Origin: Glaciihabitans sp. INWT7 | GTDB taxonomy: Bacteria; Actinomycetota; Actinomycetes; Actinomycetales; Microbacteriaceae | DNA: 64,000 nt | Reading direction: 5' to 3' | Assembly: GCF_014217685.1 (NCBI RefSeq) | Contig: NZ_CP043653.1 | Coordinates: forward strand, 3,228,419-3,292,418 | Part shown: piece after piece, positions 7,846 to 16,002 of the stretch | Numbering within the stretch: position 1 is the first letter of the stretch | Layout of the letters: the number at the start of each line of letters is the position of its first letter | The notes under the pieces: generated by a model | What the model was told of the DNA's origin: nothing | Databases searched by the model: none | What the model saw: only the letters and a program-made list of their open reading frames with translations | Made by a program: the position numbers and the translations under genes

Positions 7846-9078
7846 GTGAAGAATCCCGTGAACACCACGTCACCAGCGCCCGAACACGCGACCGCATTCG
7901 CGGAACAGAAGGCGCGACTCCCGATTGTCACCCTGGTACTCTTGGCGGTGATCGGGTTTGTGCTCATCACAATGGAGACCCTGCCCGCCGGCCTCCTCCC
8001 GGTGATCGCTGACGGACTGAACACCAGCGAGGTCTCCGTCGGGCTGCTCGTCAGCGCCTACGCGCTTGGCACTGTCATAGTCACCATCCCTGCAATCTCC
8101 CTCACCCGATCACTTCGACGCAAACCATTGCTGCTCGCCGCCATAGCCGGGCTGATCACTGCGAACACACTGACCGCGATCTCGAACGACCTTGTCCTCG
8201 CCTTGTCGAGTCGATTCATCGCCGGCGCCTTCTCCGGGATCATCTGGGGAATGCTCGCGGCCTACGGGCTGAAGATCAGCCCACAGAACCGGGCCGGCCG
8301 TGCCTTAGCTATCGTCTCCGCCGGGGCACCGATGGGGTTCGCGCTTGGCACACCGCTCGGTTCCTGGCTAGGCACGGCCCTCGACTGGCGGTGGGCTTTC
8401 ATCGCCCTCAGTCTCCTCGCCCTCATCGCGTCAGTGGCGCTGGCACTCGTAGCGCCGGACGCCGCGGGCCAGGATTCGCAATCCGGGCGCGAGAGGATGC
8501 CGGTCGTGCGCGTGTTCCGCCTGCCCGGAGTTGCCATCACCCTCGCCGTGATCTTCGCCTGGATGCTCGCCTCGAACACCGTTTACACCTACCTCACTCC
8601 GTACCTGCGAACCAGTGACGGCAGCCTCCACGTCGATATGCAACTTTTCATCTTCGGGGTGTCATCCGTTGCCGGGATTGCTTTGGTTGGGGCGCTCCTC
8701 GACCGGCATCCTCGTCTGCTCCTGCACGGGAGCCTCGTGGTGTTCACGGCCGCCGCCGTGACGCTCCTCGTCGGCCATGCCTCCACCCCGGCGATCATCA
8801 TCGCCACCGTTTTGTGGGGCGTGACTTTCGGGGGAGCACCCGCGCAGCTGCAGGCGGCGCTCACCACGTCAGGCGGACGCGATTCGGATGTTGCCAACTC
8901 GTTCCTGCCGGTCGCGTTCAACGTCGCGATATTCGTTGCCGGGATCCTGGGTGCCGCACTGCTGGCCGGGCTCGATGGCCTGGCGCTCCCGATCGTGATG
9001 ATTGTGTTCGGCCTCATCGCTTTCGCGCTCACCATCGTCGGCCGGCGCACCGCCTTTTCGGCCCCCCAGGCCAGTTAG
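7846..9078 (+). CDS. MFS transporter, drug/arabinose-efflux type
   Basis: A 410-residue, 12-helix major facilitator. The first helix starts near residue 25 (LVLLAVIGFVLITMETLPAG), the loop 2-3 region reads SLTRSLRRKPLL, and motif-C-like glycines and prolines sit in helix 5 (SAGAPMGFALGTPLGSWLG), typical of proton-driven antiporters. It starts at GTG 7846, 5 bp after the dehydrogenase stop, with no separate promoter, so it belongs to the same transcript. It may export the product or toxic substrate of the enzymes around it. Confidence 0.9.
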   Translation: MKNPVNTTSPAPEHATAFAEQKARLPIVTLVLLAVIGFVLITMETLPAGLLPVIADGLNTSEVSVGLLVSAYALGTVIVTIPAISLTRSLRRKPLLLAAIAGLITANTLTAISNDLVLALSSRFIAGAFSGIIWGMLAAYGLKISPQNRAGRALAIVSAGAPMGFALGTPLGSWLGTALDWRWAFIALSLLALIASVALALVAPDAAGQDSQSGRERMPVVRVFRLPGVAITLAVIFAWMLASNTVYTYLTPYLRTSDGSLHVDMQLFIFGVSSVAGIALVGALLDRHPRLLLHGSLVVFTAAAVTLLVGHASTPAIIIATVLWGVTFGGAPAQLQAALTTSGGRDSDVANSFLPVAFNVAIFVAGILGAALLAGLDGLALPIVMIVFGLIAFALTIVGRRTAFSAPQAS

Positions 9079-9090
9079 GACCAAATACCC

Positions 9091-9564
9091 ATGAATCACC
9101 GTCGCGCCATGGCTCTTCCCGCCGTGGCCTTCCTCGCCGTCGCGCTCGGCGGGTGCGCGAGTGAACCCCGCGAAACCGCTCCAGAAGCGTCGCCTTCCGG
9201 CCCGACGGCCGGCCGCACGTCGATAGTGCTCGACATCGACGGAGTGCAGGTCGCCGGAGAACTCGACCGGAGTGCTACTGCGGCCTCCCTGATCTCCGCG
9301 CTGCCGTTGACGGTGACGATGCGTGACTACGCCGGTCAAGAGCTGATCGGAAAGCTCCCCGAAGCTCTCAGCCTCGACGGTGCACCCAAGGCAAGCGCGG
9401 CCAAAGCCCTCACAATCGGCTACTACGCACCCCAGCAAAGCCTTGTGCTCTACCACGCCGACGTCGGATCTTTCGCGGGAATCGTACCCATCGGAAATCT
9501 TACGGACGCCGCTGCGGTCACCGGGCACCCCCGCGAAGTCGCTGTGACCATCCGCCTGCCCTAA
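9091..9564 (+). CDS. Lipoprotein with cyclophilin-like fold domain
   Basis: 157 residues. An N-terminal signal peptide ends in the lipobox ALGGC (Cys22), followed by a Ser/Pro/Glu linker and a domain beginning TSIVLDIDGVQVAGELDRSATAASLISALPL that matches the cyclophilin-like (PF18050) pattern, including LSLDGAP and GYYAPQQSLVLYHAD. In other genomes this domain accompanies aldo/keto reductases, as here. It would be anchored outside the membrane. Its role is unknown; no isomerase activity is implied. Confidence 0.82.
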   Translation: MNHRRAMALPAVAFLAVALGGCASEPRETAPEASPSGPTAGRTSIVLDIDGVQVAGELDRSATAASLISALPLTVTMRDYAGQELIGKLPEALSLDGAPKASAAKALTIGYYAPQQSLVLYHADVGSFAGIVPIGNLTDAAAVTGHPREVAVTIRLP

Positions 9565-9619
9565 AAGCCGCGTCGATCTGACGTCGCACATTTCATCCAC
9601 CAACAGAAAGACGAGAACG

Positions 9620-10507
9620 ATGTCGGACATCACCATCACTGTGAATAATGGCGCACTGCTGCCAGCACTGGGTCTTGGCGTACTGCAGAGCGAGGGTGGG
9701 GAGGCCACCTCGGCGGTCTCGACCGCGCTGCGGTCGGGTTACCGCTTGATTGACACCGCGGCCGCCTACTTCAAGGAGCGTGAGGTGGGGCAGGGTATCC
9801 GAGACTCAGGGGTCGATCGCGCTGACGTGTTCCTCACAACGAAGCTCTGGATGACCGATTACGGCTTCGACGCCGCGCTTCGCGCTTTCGACACCAGCAT
9901 TGCGAAGCTCGGCGTTGACTACCTCGACCTCTACCTGTTGCACTGGCCGTGGCCGACCAATTTTGCAGAGACGGTCGCGTCGTATCGAGCGGCAGAGCGA
10001 CTGCTCACCGAGGGCCGCGTGCGCGCGATCGGGGTGGCGAACTTCAAGGCCGAGCACCTGCGCGCCCTTGTGAGCGAGACAGACATCGTGCCTGCCGTTA
10101 ACCAGATCGAGTTGCACCCCAACTTTCAGCAGCCCGACCAGGTCGCGCTGCACCGGGAGCTTGGCATCGTGACGCAGGCCTGGTCGCCGATCGGCGGCGT
10201 GTACGGCTGGGCGGGCGAGAACGGCGCCACTCCGCCCCTGCGGAACGAGACGATCACGGCTATCGCGCAGGCACGCGGCAAGACTCCCGCGCAAGTCATT
10301 CTGCGTTGGCACCTCCAGGAGGGACGCAGCGCCATACCAAAATCCGTGAAACCCGAGCGAATCGCGGAGAACATCGATGTCTTCGACTTCGACCTCACCG
10401 CCGACGAACTTACGGCCATCGACAAACTCGACACCGGGGCGCGCGGGGCAATCGACCCCGACATCGCGACCCCGGAACTCATCGACCTCACCATCGATGC
10501 CGCCTAA
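9620..10507 (+). CDS. Aldo/keto reductase (2,5-diketogluconate reductase-like), first copy
   Basis: A 295-residue TIM-barrel NADPH-dependent reductase. The catalytic tetrad is visible: Asp and Tyr in LIDTAAAYFKE (about residues 44-54), Lys in TTKLW (about 75) and His in LLHWPWP (about 108). The NADPH-binding tail IPKSVKPERIAENIDVFDF is present near 236-254. It is followed 24 bp later by a paralogue sharing most of these motifs, so the pair is an in-place duplication or a functional pair. It reduces aldehydes or ketones; the true substrate is unknown. Confidence 0.93.
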   Translation: MSDITITVNNGALLPALGLGVLQSEGGEATSAVSTALRSGYRLIDTAAAYFKEREVGQGIRDSGVDRADVFLTTKLWMTDYGFDAALRAFDTSIAKLGVDYLDLYLLHWPWPTNFAETVASYRAAERLLTEGRVRAIGVANFKAEHLRALVSETDIVPAVNQIELHPNFQQPDQVALHRELGIVTQAWSPIGGVYGWAGENGATPPLRNETITAIAQARGKTPAQVILRWHLQEGRSAIPKSVKPERIAENIDVFDFDLTADELTAIDKLDTGARGAIDPDIATPELIDLTIDAA

Positions 10508-10531
10508 CCCCCACCGACAATCGGAGAGACC

Positions 10532-11422
10532 ATGAATCAGCACATAACCCTGAACAACGGAATGAGCATCCCCGCGCTCGGCTTTGGAGTGTTCCAGAGC
10601 GCCCCGGAGGAGACGACCGCCGCAGTCGAGCAGGCGCTCAACGCCGGATACCGCCATATCGACACCGCCGCCGGGTACGGCAACGAGCGCGAGGTCGGGG
10701 AGGCCATCCGACGCTCCGGGATCGAGCGGAACGACATCGTGATCGAGACAAAGGTATGGGTGAGCGATTACGGCTACGACGAGACGCTGCACGCGTTCGA
10801 GAAGAGCGCGACGAAACTCGGCGTCGCGCAGATCGACCTGCTGATCCTGCACCAGCCAATGCCGCAGCACTTCGAGCGCACCGTGCAGGCGTACCGCGCT
10901 CTCGAGCAATTGCTCACCGATGGGCGGGTGCGCGCGATCGGGGTCAGTAACTTCATGCCGAACCACCTTGCCGCGCTCCGTGAGCAGACCGAGGTCGTGC
11001 CGGCTGTCAACCAGGTGGAGCTGCACCCGTACTTCACCCAGCCGAACGTGCAACGGGCGAACGCCGAGCACGGCATCCTCACCCAGGCGTGGTCGCCAAT
11101 CGGCGGTATCACCTTCTACCCCGGCTGGGGCGACGACACTCGCCGAAGCATGCTCGACGATGAGACGATCGGTCGCATCGCGGAGGCGCACGGAAAAACG
11201 CCGGCACAGGTGATGCTGCGATGGCACATCCAGGAGGGCAGGTCGGCGATACCCAAATCGACGAACCCTGAGCGCATCACCCAGAACATCGACGTCTTCG
11301 ACTTCGAGCTCGCCACCGATGAGCTCTCGGACATCGACGCCCTCGACCGTGGAGTGCGCGGCGGTCCCGATCCTGACGAGGTCGACCCCTCGACCTGGGA
11401 TCTCACTATCCCCGAAGCCTGA
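10532..11422 (+). CDS. Aldo/keto reductase, second copy
   Basis: 296 residues, with the same family and layout as the preceding gene. The tetrad lies in YRHIDTAAGYGNE, IETKVW and LILHQPMP; the cofactor tail is IPKSTNPERITQNIDVFDF. The middle loop (ITFYPGWGDDTRRSM) differs clearly from the first copy, hinting at a different substrate pocket. It starts at ATG 10532 after a GGAGAG ribosome site. It is the last intact gene of the rightward reductase run. Confidence 0.93.
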   Translation: MNQHITLNNGMSIPALGFGVFQSAPEETTAAVEQALNAGYRHIDTAAGYGNEREVGEAIRRSGIERNDIVIETKVWVSDYGYDETLHAFEKSATKLGVAQIDLLILHQPMPQHFERTVQAYRALEQLLTDGRVRAIGVSNFMPNHLAALREQTEVVPAVNQVELHPYFTQPNVQRANAEHGILTQAWSPIGGITFYPGWGDDTRRSMLDDETIGRIAEAHGKTPAQVMLRWHIQEGRSAIPKSTNPERITQNIDVFDFELATDELSDIDALDRGVRGGPDPDEVDPSTWDLTIPEA

Positions 11423-11450
11423 GCTACTCCCTCACCGAGGAGGATCCATT

Positions 11451-11597
11451 TTGGATACTCGCACGCTCGGACAGGGCTTGCAGGTCTCTGCCATAGGACT
11501 CGGCTGCATGGGCATGTCGCGAGGTTACGGGCCGAACAGTGCTCGGTGTTCCGATTCGCCTGCCGGGATGCGAGCTAGGGAGCAGTTATCGGAGTAA
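11451..11597 (+). pseudogene. N-terminal stump of a third aldo/keto reductase (different subfamily)
   Basis: A GAGGAGG ribosome site is followed by TTG and LDTRTLGQGLQVSAIGLGCM, continuing to GMSRGYGPN, a clear N-terminus of the YakC-like aldo/keto reductases (normally about 330 residues). Homology stops at about 11537 and an unrelated 20-residue tail runs to TAA 11595-11597. No continuation in another frame was seen downstream, so the rest of the gene is deleted rather than frameshifted. It overlaps the end of the convergent membrane-protein gene, marking a rearrangement breakpoint. Confidence 0.8.
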
Positions 11598-12090
11598 TTA
11601 CCATGTCGACGCTTCCGAATGGGAATGGGGAATAGAAGGCATACGGCCCTGATGAACTCCATTCGGTGACGGGGATCAGCGCAAACCACACCTGCGCGAT
11701 GACGATCGATACAGGGATCAGGATTCCGATCACTGCCGCCGCGCGACCCAGAATTCGCACAGCAGCTTCTCCGTCTGGCGCTTTCTTCAGCACCTTACTG
11801 ATCGCGAAGATAACGATGAAGGCGATGGCTGCGTAAATAATAGGGCTCGGTCTCAGCGTGAGAGTGACGCACATTGGTGCAGCCGTTGTGGCTTTGCCTG
11901 CGGCATCGATGTATCCGCCATCAGCGTCGAAGCCGCCGGGGCAGTACCCCTTGCTGGCCGCCAGAAAGAACGCATAGACGATCCCGGAGGCGAGAGCCAC
12001 GACGAGCAACCGACGGATCTGCGCCACGATCGGCACGTAGGAAATCAAAGCAGGATCTGGACCCAAGACGGGCGACTGCATTTGCGACAC
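11575..12090 (-). CDS. Small membrane protein, unknown function
   Basis: 171 residues with about four predicted membrane segments: LLVVALASGIVYAFFLAA (about 27-44), IIYAAIAFIVIFAISKVL (about 84-101), AAAVIGILIPVSIVIAQVWFAL (about 117-138), and a weaker hydrophobic C-terminus. An extracytoplasmic loop, YCPGGFDADGGYID to PMCV, contains two Cys that could form a disulfide. I recognise no family. The start is GTG 12090 after GAGG, or ATG 12081. It is the first gene outside the reductase block. Confidence 0.7.
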   Translation of the reverse strand: MSQMQSPVLGPDPALISYVPIVAQIRRLLVVALASGIVYAFFLAASKGYCPGGFDADGGYIDAAGKATTAAPMCVTLTLRPSPIIYAAIAFIVIFAISKVLKKAPDGEAAVRILGRAAAVIGILIPVSIVIAQVWFALIPVTEWSSSGPYAFYSPFPFGSVDMVITPITAP

Positions 12091-12380
12091 CGGTGCACCT
12101 CGATTCCTTGATTGTTTGTCAACGATCGTCGTGATCGTCCATCGTTGTCAAGAAGCTGGGTACTTGGCCGCTAATAGTGCCTCTCCAGCGAGAGGCCGTC
12201 GCTAGGGAAATCGTGCGGCGAGGAAACGAGGTACTCCCTGGTGTGTAAGACGTTCCCGCTATCGAGCAGTGCACTCAAGACTTCGAGCGTTCGCGCAACC
12301 TAAGCGCACGAGAGGGTCTTGGCGGGCGATCGAGAGTGTGCCCGGCCGGACGAGCTCCCGCCCCGGGCCATGATGGTGTC

Positions 12381-12764
12381 ATGACTGCTCTTCAGGGAAT
12401 CGACATCGCCGCCGAACTTCGCCAGGTGAAGACGCATTGGCATCCGCGGGTCGTCGGGCGCGTGAACGACCAGTACGTGAAGGTCGCGAAGCTGCTCGGC
12501 GAGCTGGTCTGGCATTCTCACGACGCCGAAGATGAAATGTTCCTCGTCGTGTCGGGTCGGCTTCGAATCCAGCTGCCTGACGACGAGGAGGTTGTACTCA
12601 CCCCGGGTCAGTTCTACGTCGTACCGCGCGGCGTGAAGCACAACCCCATCGCCAACGAGGAGGTGGAGATCGTTCTGATCGAGACGGTCACCACCGCCCA
12701 CACGGGCGACGTGGTGATCGACGGCACCGTATCCGTGGAGCGGCAGATCGGTGATTTCCGGTGA
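12381..12764 (+). CDS. Cupin-domain protein
   Basis: 127 residues from the ATG at 12381 (MTALQGIDIAAELRQVK). A single small-barrel cupin: HSHDAEDEMFLVVSGRLRIQL carries the motif-1 His/Glu metal ligands (about residues 45-65), and LTPGQFYVVPRGVKHNP is motif 2 with the last His. Proteins of this shape include isomerases, dioxygenases and binding proteins, so function is open. An in-frame start 45 bases upstream lacks a ribosome site. It stands alone, with 150-bp and larger gaps on both sides. Confidence 0.82.
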   Translation: MTALQGIDIAAELRQVKTHWHPRVVGRVNDQYVKVAKLLGELVWHSHDAEDEMFLVVSGRLRIQLPDDEEVVLTPGQFYVVPRGVKHNPIANEEVEIVLIETVTTAHTGDVVIDGTVSVERQIGDFR

Positions 12765-12918
12765 CCGATTCCGCGCATCGAGGCGTCTAATGAATACGCC
12801 CCTGTGCCGATACACCACCGAACGAGCCGCATAAGGCATCTGTTCACATGCAGCCGTTTCGGCCTGGACGGCGACGCCGAGATCTTGCGCTCGGCGCCGC
12901 CGAGGTCGAGGCTGAAGC

Positions 12919-13299
12919 ATGGCGAACCCCGTGGTGCACTTCGAACTCATCGGTCCCGACCCGGCGCGTCTGCGCGAGTTCTATTCAGGATTGTTCGGAT
13001 GGAGCGCGCCGGGGGGCGCTTCGGTCGCGGCAGCTATTTCCGAATCCACGGAATACTCCTTCATCAGCCCGGAATCCGGCTGGGCTGCGGCGGCGGGCGG
13101 AATCGGAGGTGGCGAGGGGTTCTCTGCTCACGCCATCTTCTATGTCGGCGTGGACGACGTGGCCAGCGCACTGGACACCGCACAGCGTCTGGGAGCCACG
13201 ATCACCCTTCACCCCCAGCGCAACGAGGGCGGCCACGTGACGGTCGCACACTTCAGGGATCCCGCGGGAAACCTGGTGGGAGTCGCAGGCCCGAGATAG
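12919..13299 (+). CDS. VOC-superfamily (glyoxalase-like) protein
   Basis: 126 residues with the paired beta-alpha-beta-beta-beta layout. The N-terminal half is VVHFELIGPDPARLREFYSGLFGW and the C-terminal half is HAIFYVGVDDVASALDTAQRLGATITLHP, ending FRDPAGNLVGV. Metal-ligand positions (His in VVHFE; a second His or Glu) are only partly conserved, so it may be a binding or resistance-type member rather than a lyase. The ATG at 12919 fits the domain start exactly. Confidence 0.85.
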   Translation: MANPVVHFELIGPDPARLREFYSGLFGWSAPGGASVAAAISESTEYSFISPESGWAAAAGGIGGGEGFSAHAIFYVGVDDVASALDTAQRLGATITLHPQRNEGGHVTVAHFRDPAGNLVGVAGPR

Positions 13300-13409
13300 C
13301 ACCGGACACAGCGGCCGATCGCTCAGGTGTCGCCAGGAGGTGATGCGCAGAAACGCTCTGGTGGGGCCCGATTCATCCGCCATTCACCGCCGAGACCTAC
13401 ACTCTCGTC

Positions 13410-14921
13410 ATGGTGAACCCGGATTCCGCGGAGATAGAGCGCAAGTACGACGTCACCTCATCAACCGCACTGCCCGACCTGCCGTCGATCGACGGCGTGT
13501 TCCGGGTCGAGGAGTCCCAGGTCTTCGACCTCGATGCGGTGTACTTCGACACGGCGAACATGGTTCTCGCCGCGCATCACATCACCCTGCGGCGGCGCAC
13601 GGGCGGGGATGACGCGGGATGGCACCTGAAACTTCCGGTGTCGGACGACGAACGCTCCGAACTGCACGAGCCGCTCGGAAGTGATCCGCAATCCGTGCCA
13701 CACCGATTGCTCGAGCAGGTGGCGGTGCTCGTGCGGTCGCGCGAACTCACGCCCGTCGTGCACCTCATCACCCGCCGCACAGTGCACCGGCTGCGCGGGC
13801 GGCACGACGAGCTTCTCGCCCTCTTCTGCGACGACGAGGTGACGACGGCACGGCTGGCCGGTGATCCCCTCGAGCAGCAGTGGCGTGAGTGGGAGCTCGA
13901 GCTCGTCGACGGGCAGATCCCCCTTCTCGACGCTGCAGAACGACTGTTCTCCGCCTCTCGTGTCTCACGCTCCGACTCCCGTTCGAAGCTCGCTCGGGCT
14001 CTCGGAGACGGCGTGCCTCAACATCCGGCACCGGCGGCGCTCGAGCGCGATACGGCAGGCGCGCTGCTGGTCACGGCGCTGCGGGAATACCGTGACGAAC
14101 TCGTGCGCACCGATCCCCTCGTGCGCGAAGACCGGCCGGAGTCGATCCACGACATGCGGGTCGCGACCGCCAAATTCCGCGCCGCCGTCGGCACCTTCCA
14201 CAGCCTCATCGCCAATGAGGACGCGACCACGCTGCGTACGGAACTGGGATGGATCGGGCACATCCTCGGCGGCGCCCGCGACCTCGACGTGATCGCCGCC
14301 CGTCTCGCCGGTCGACTGCGCACCGAGTCGGAGGCCCAGATCATCGGACCGGTCGGCGAGCGGATCTCGCACCAGCTCTCCAAAGACAGCTCAGCCGCGA
14401 AGGCGGTGCTGCTCGAGTCCCTCGACTCGCCTCGATACTTCCGGCTTCTCGACCAGATCGATGCCTTCGTCGCCCATCCTCCCCTGCGGGAGAGTGCCGA
14501 TGCTGCGGCGAGCGGCGTGCTCCCCGGCATCGTCGATCACCGCATCCGCGCACTGTTCACGGCGATGCATGATGCAGACCAGACGATCGATCGCTCCCGT
14601 CACGATCTCGCCCTTCACGAGGTGCGGAAGGCGGCGAAAGAGGTGCGCTACGCCGCCGAGGTGCTGCTGCCGATCCGGCCGAATCGTGCGCGGCGACTCG
14701 CGAAGATCGCCAAGCTGGTGCAGGACACCCTCGGCGAGCAGCACGACAGTGTTGTCGCCCGCCAAACCCTCGAGCGACTCTCTGCAGCCTCGTACCTGCT
14801 CGGAGACGACTGCTTCACCTACGGGCGGCTGCACCGCACCGAACAGGACCTCGGCGAAGACGCGGAGGCGCGCTACGAGAAGCTGCTTCGCCGCATCCCG
14901 AAGAGCCTCCGACAGGCCTGA
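13410..14921 (+). CDS. CYTH and CHAD domain protein
   Basis: 503 residues. The N-terminal CYTH domain opens with EIERKYDV, the family EXEXK-type signature (residues 7-14), and runs to about 200. The C-terminal CHAD domain (about 225-490) is helical with repeated basic His motifs such as ESIHDMRVATAKFRA and LHEVRKAAKEVRYAAE. CYTH domains hydrolyse or bind triphosphates in a tunnel, and CHAD domains bind polyphosphate, so a role in polyphosphate metabolism is likely. It appears monocistronic and ends before a strong hairpin. Confidence 0.93.
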   Translation: MVNPDSAEIERKYDVTSSTALPDLPSIDGVFRVEESQVFDLDAVYFDTANMVLAAHHITLRRRTGGDDAGWHLKLPVSDDERSELHEPLGSDPQSVPHRLLEQVAVLVRSRELTPVVHLITRRTVHRLRGRHDELLALFCDDEVTTARLAGDPLEQQWREWELELVDGQIPLLDAAERLFSASRVSRSDSRSKLARALGDGVPQHPAPAALERDTAGALLVTALREYRDELVRTDPLVREDRPESIHDMRVATAKFRAAVGTFHSLIANEDATTLRTELGWIGHILGGARDLDVIAARLAGRLRTESEAQIIGPVGERISHQLSKDSSAAKAVLLESLDSPRYFRLLDQIDAFVAHPPLRESADAAASGVLPGIVDHRIRALFTAMHDADQTIDRSRHDLALHEVRKAAKEVRYAAEVLLPIRPNRARRLAKIAKLVQDTLGEQHDSVVARQTLERLSAASYLLGDDCFTYGRLHRTEQDLGEDAEARYEKLLRRIPKSLRQA

Positions 14922-14960
14922 GCACGGTCGCCACACAGCACGGTCTCCGCACACACCAAC

Positions 14961-14989
14961 GGCGCGCTCCCTCGATGAGGAAGCGCGCC
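14961..14989. terminator. Hairpin between convergent CYTH-CHAD and rhodopsin genes
   Basis: GGCGCGCT (14961-14968) pairs with AGCGCGCC (14982-14989), and CCTC-GAT-GAGG pairs inside it. It lies 40 bp past the CYTH-CHAD stop and 45 bp past the rhodopsin stop, so it can serve both. It has no T tract. Confidence 0.7.
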
Positions 14990-15033
14990 GTCGACCGTGC
15001 CGCTTGCAGGAGCGGCGGTGGCGAACGTGTCTG

Positions 15034-15852
15034 TTACTTGCGGATAACAGGCACGTCGTCGTGCGCGGACTCTACTGCCGCGAATTCGGGGTTCTCCTCG
15101 TAGGACTTCGCCTTGGCGACTCCGAAGATGATCAAGGCGTAGACGGCCTTGGCAACGATGTCTGCGATCGAGTAGCCGACCTGCTTCGACACCCAGGCAT
15201 CCGCACCGCCGATGTTGAGGAGCGGGAGCAGGTAGGCGATCGGGTAGACGCCCCAGCTGAGCAGGAGCAGGAACCGAAGCCGGCCGAGGGTCTTGCGAAC
15301 CGAGGGTGGCTGCGTGTTGAGCGACTTGGTGAGCTGCACGAAGAGCACGTAGAGGATGTACGCAAACGGGATCGTGGAGAGGAGGCCGAAGAGACCGCGG
15401 AGGCCGTTGTCGCCACTGATCTCACCCGGGTAGCCGAGCGCGATCATGAGCGCCGCGGCCGGCACCAGGCGCATGAGCAGCCCAGACTGCACCTTGCGCG
15501 CGAGCGCGAGCACCGCGACCAGCTCGACAAGCAGCAGCGGGACCGTCAGCAGCCAGTCGACGTAACGGTAGCCCTCGTTGAACGAGACCCCGACCGCCTG
15601 GCTGTAGTTGCCATTTCCGCCGACAGCTTTAGAGACGAAGGCTTCCTTGAACGAATCGAAGATGCGGAAGTAGTGATAGGCCGCAATGCCACACACGATG
15701 ATCGCAACCGTGATCGCTTGCCGGTAGCGCGGCAGGATCCGTGGAAGGGAGATGAGCAGAAACACTGCGGTGAACAACTGCGACGCGATGACAAGCGACA
15801 GGAAGTTGTAAACGGTGGCGTATTGCCCCTGCGACAGAATGTCGGGAATCAC
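15034..15852 (-). CDS. Light-driven proton pump, green-type xantho/actinorhodopsin-like
   Basis: 272 residues, seven helices. Helix C reads RYVDWLLTVPLLLVE (96-110): Asp99, Thr103 and Glu110 give the DTE proton-pump triad, and Leu107 at the tuning site predicts green absorption. Helix G reads SIADIVAKAVYAL with Asp231 and the retinal Lys235. His60 (AAYHYF) matches the counter-ion-linked His of proteorhodopsins. Helix E (GLFGLLSTIPFAYILYV) has small residues where xanthorhodopsins open a carotenoid slot; this needs alignment. The GTG start has an ideal AAGGAGGA site. Carotenoid genes lie 13 kb away; no retinal-forming dioxygenase is in the window. It is divergent from marR, whose product probably controls it. 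Confidence 0.95.
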   Translation of the reverse strand: MIPDILSQGQYATVYNFLSLVIASQLFTAVFLLISLPRILPRYRQAITVAIIVCGIAAYHYFRIFDSFKEAFVSKAVGGNGNYSQAVGVSFNEGYRYVDWLLTVPLLLVELVAVLALARKVQSGLLMRLVPAAALMIALGYPGEISGDNGLRGLFGLLSTIPFAYILYVLFVQLTKSLNTQPPSVRKTLGRLRFLLLLSWGVYPIAYLLPLLNIGGADAWVSKQVGYSIADIVAKAVYALIIFGVAKAKSYEENPEFAAVESAHDDVPVIRK

Positions 15853-15882
15853 TGGGTCCTCCTTGGACGGGTGTGAAAGTGA

Positions 15883-15924
15883 TTGAATTATCTAATTAAA
15901 ACGATAAGTTAGTAGGAAAGTCAA
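15883..15924 (-). promoter_or_regulatory. Probable rhodopsin promoter with overlapping operator-like motif
   Basis: On the minus strand TTGACT (15924-15919) is followed after 17-18 bases by an AT-rich -10 region (TTTTAAT). Just downstream TAGATAATTCAA (15894-15883) resembles the TTGATAATC repeats behind marR. TTATC (15888-15892) and GATAA (15903-15907) form inverted arms 10 bp apart. This is a good location for repression by the adjacent MarR protein. Confidence 0.55.
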
Positions 15925-15928
15925 ATGG

Positions 15929-15957
15929 TTGACATCGACTGGTGAGGCTACTATCTT
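15929..15957 (+). promoter_or_regulatory. Sigma-70-type promoter of marR
   Basis: TTGACA (15929-15934), a 17-base spacer and TATCTT (15952-15957) lie about 45 bp before the marR start. The -35 box is only 4 bp from the -35 of the opposing rhodopsin promoter, so the two promoters are back to back. Confidence 0.75.
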
Positions 15958-16002
15958 CCGCTCCCCCTAAACTGGTTTATCCGCTAAGAGACAGGAGGTC
16001 TC

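Noticed and set aside
11538-12380. Second attachment site copy of the tRNA-Gly 3' end
   Set aside because: Read through by eye; only short scattered matches such as CGATTC, no copy long enough to be an attachment site.
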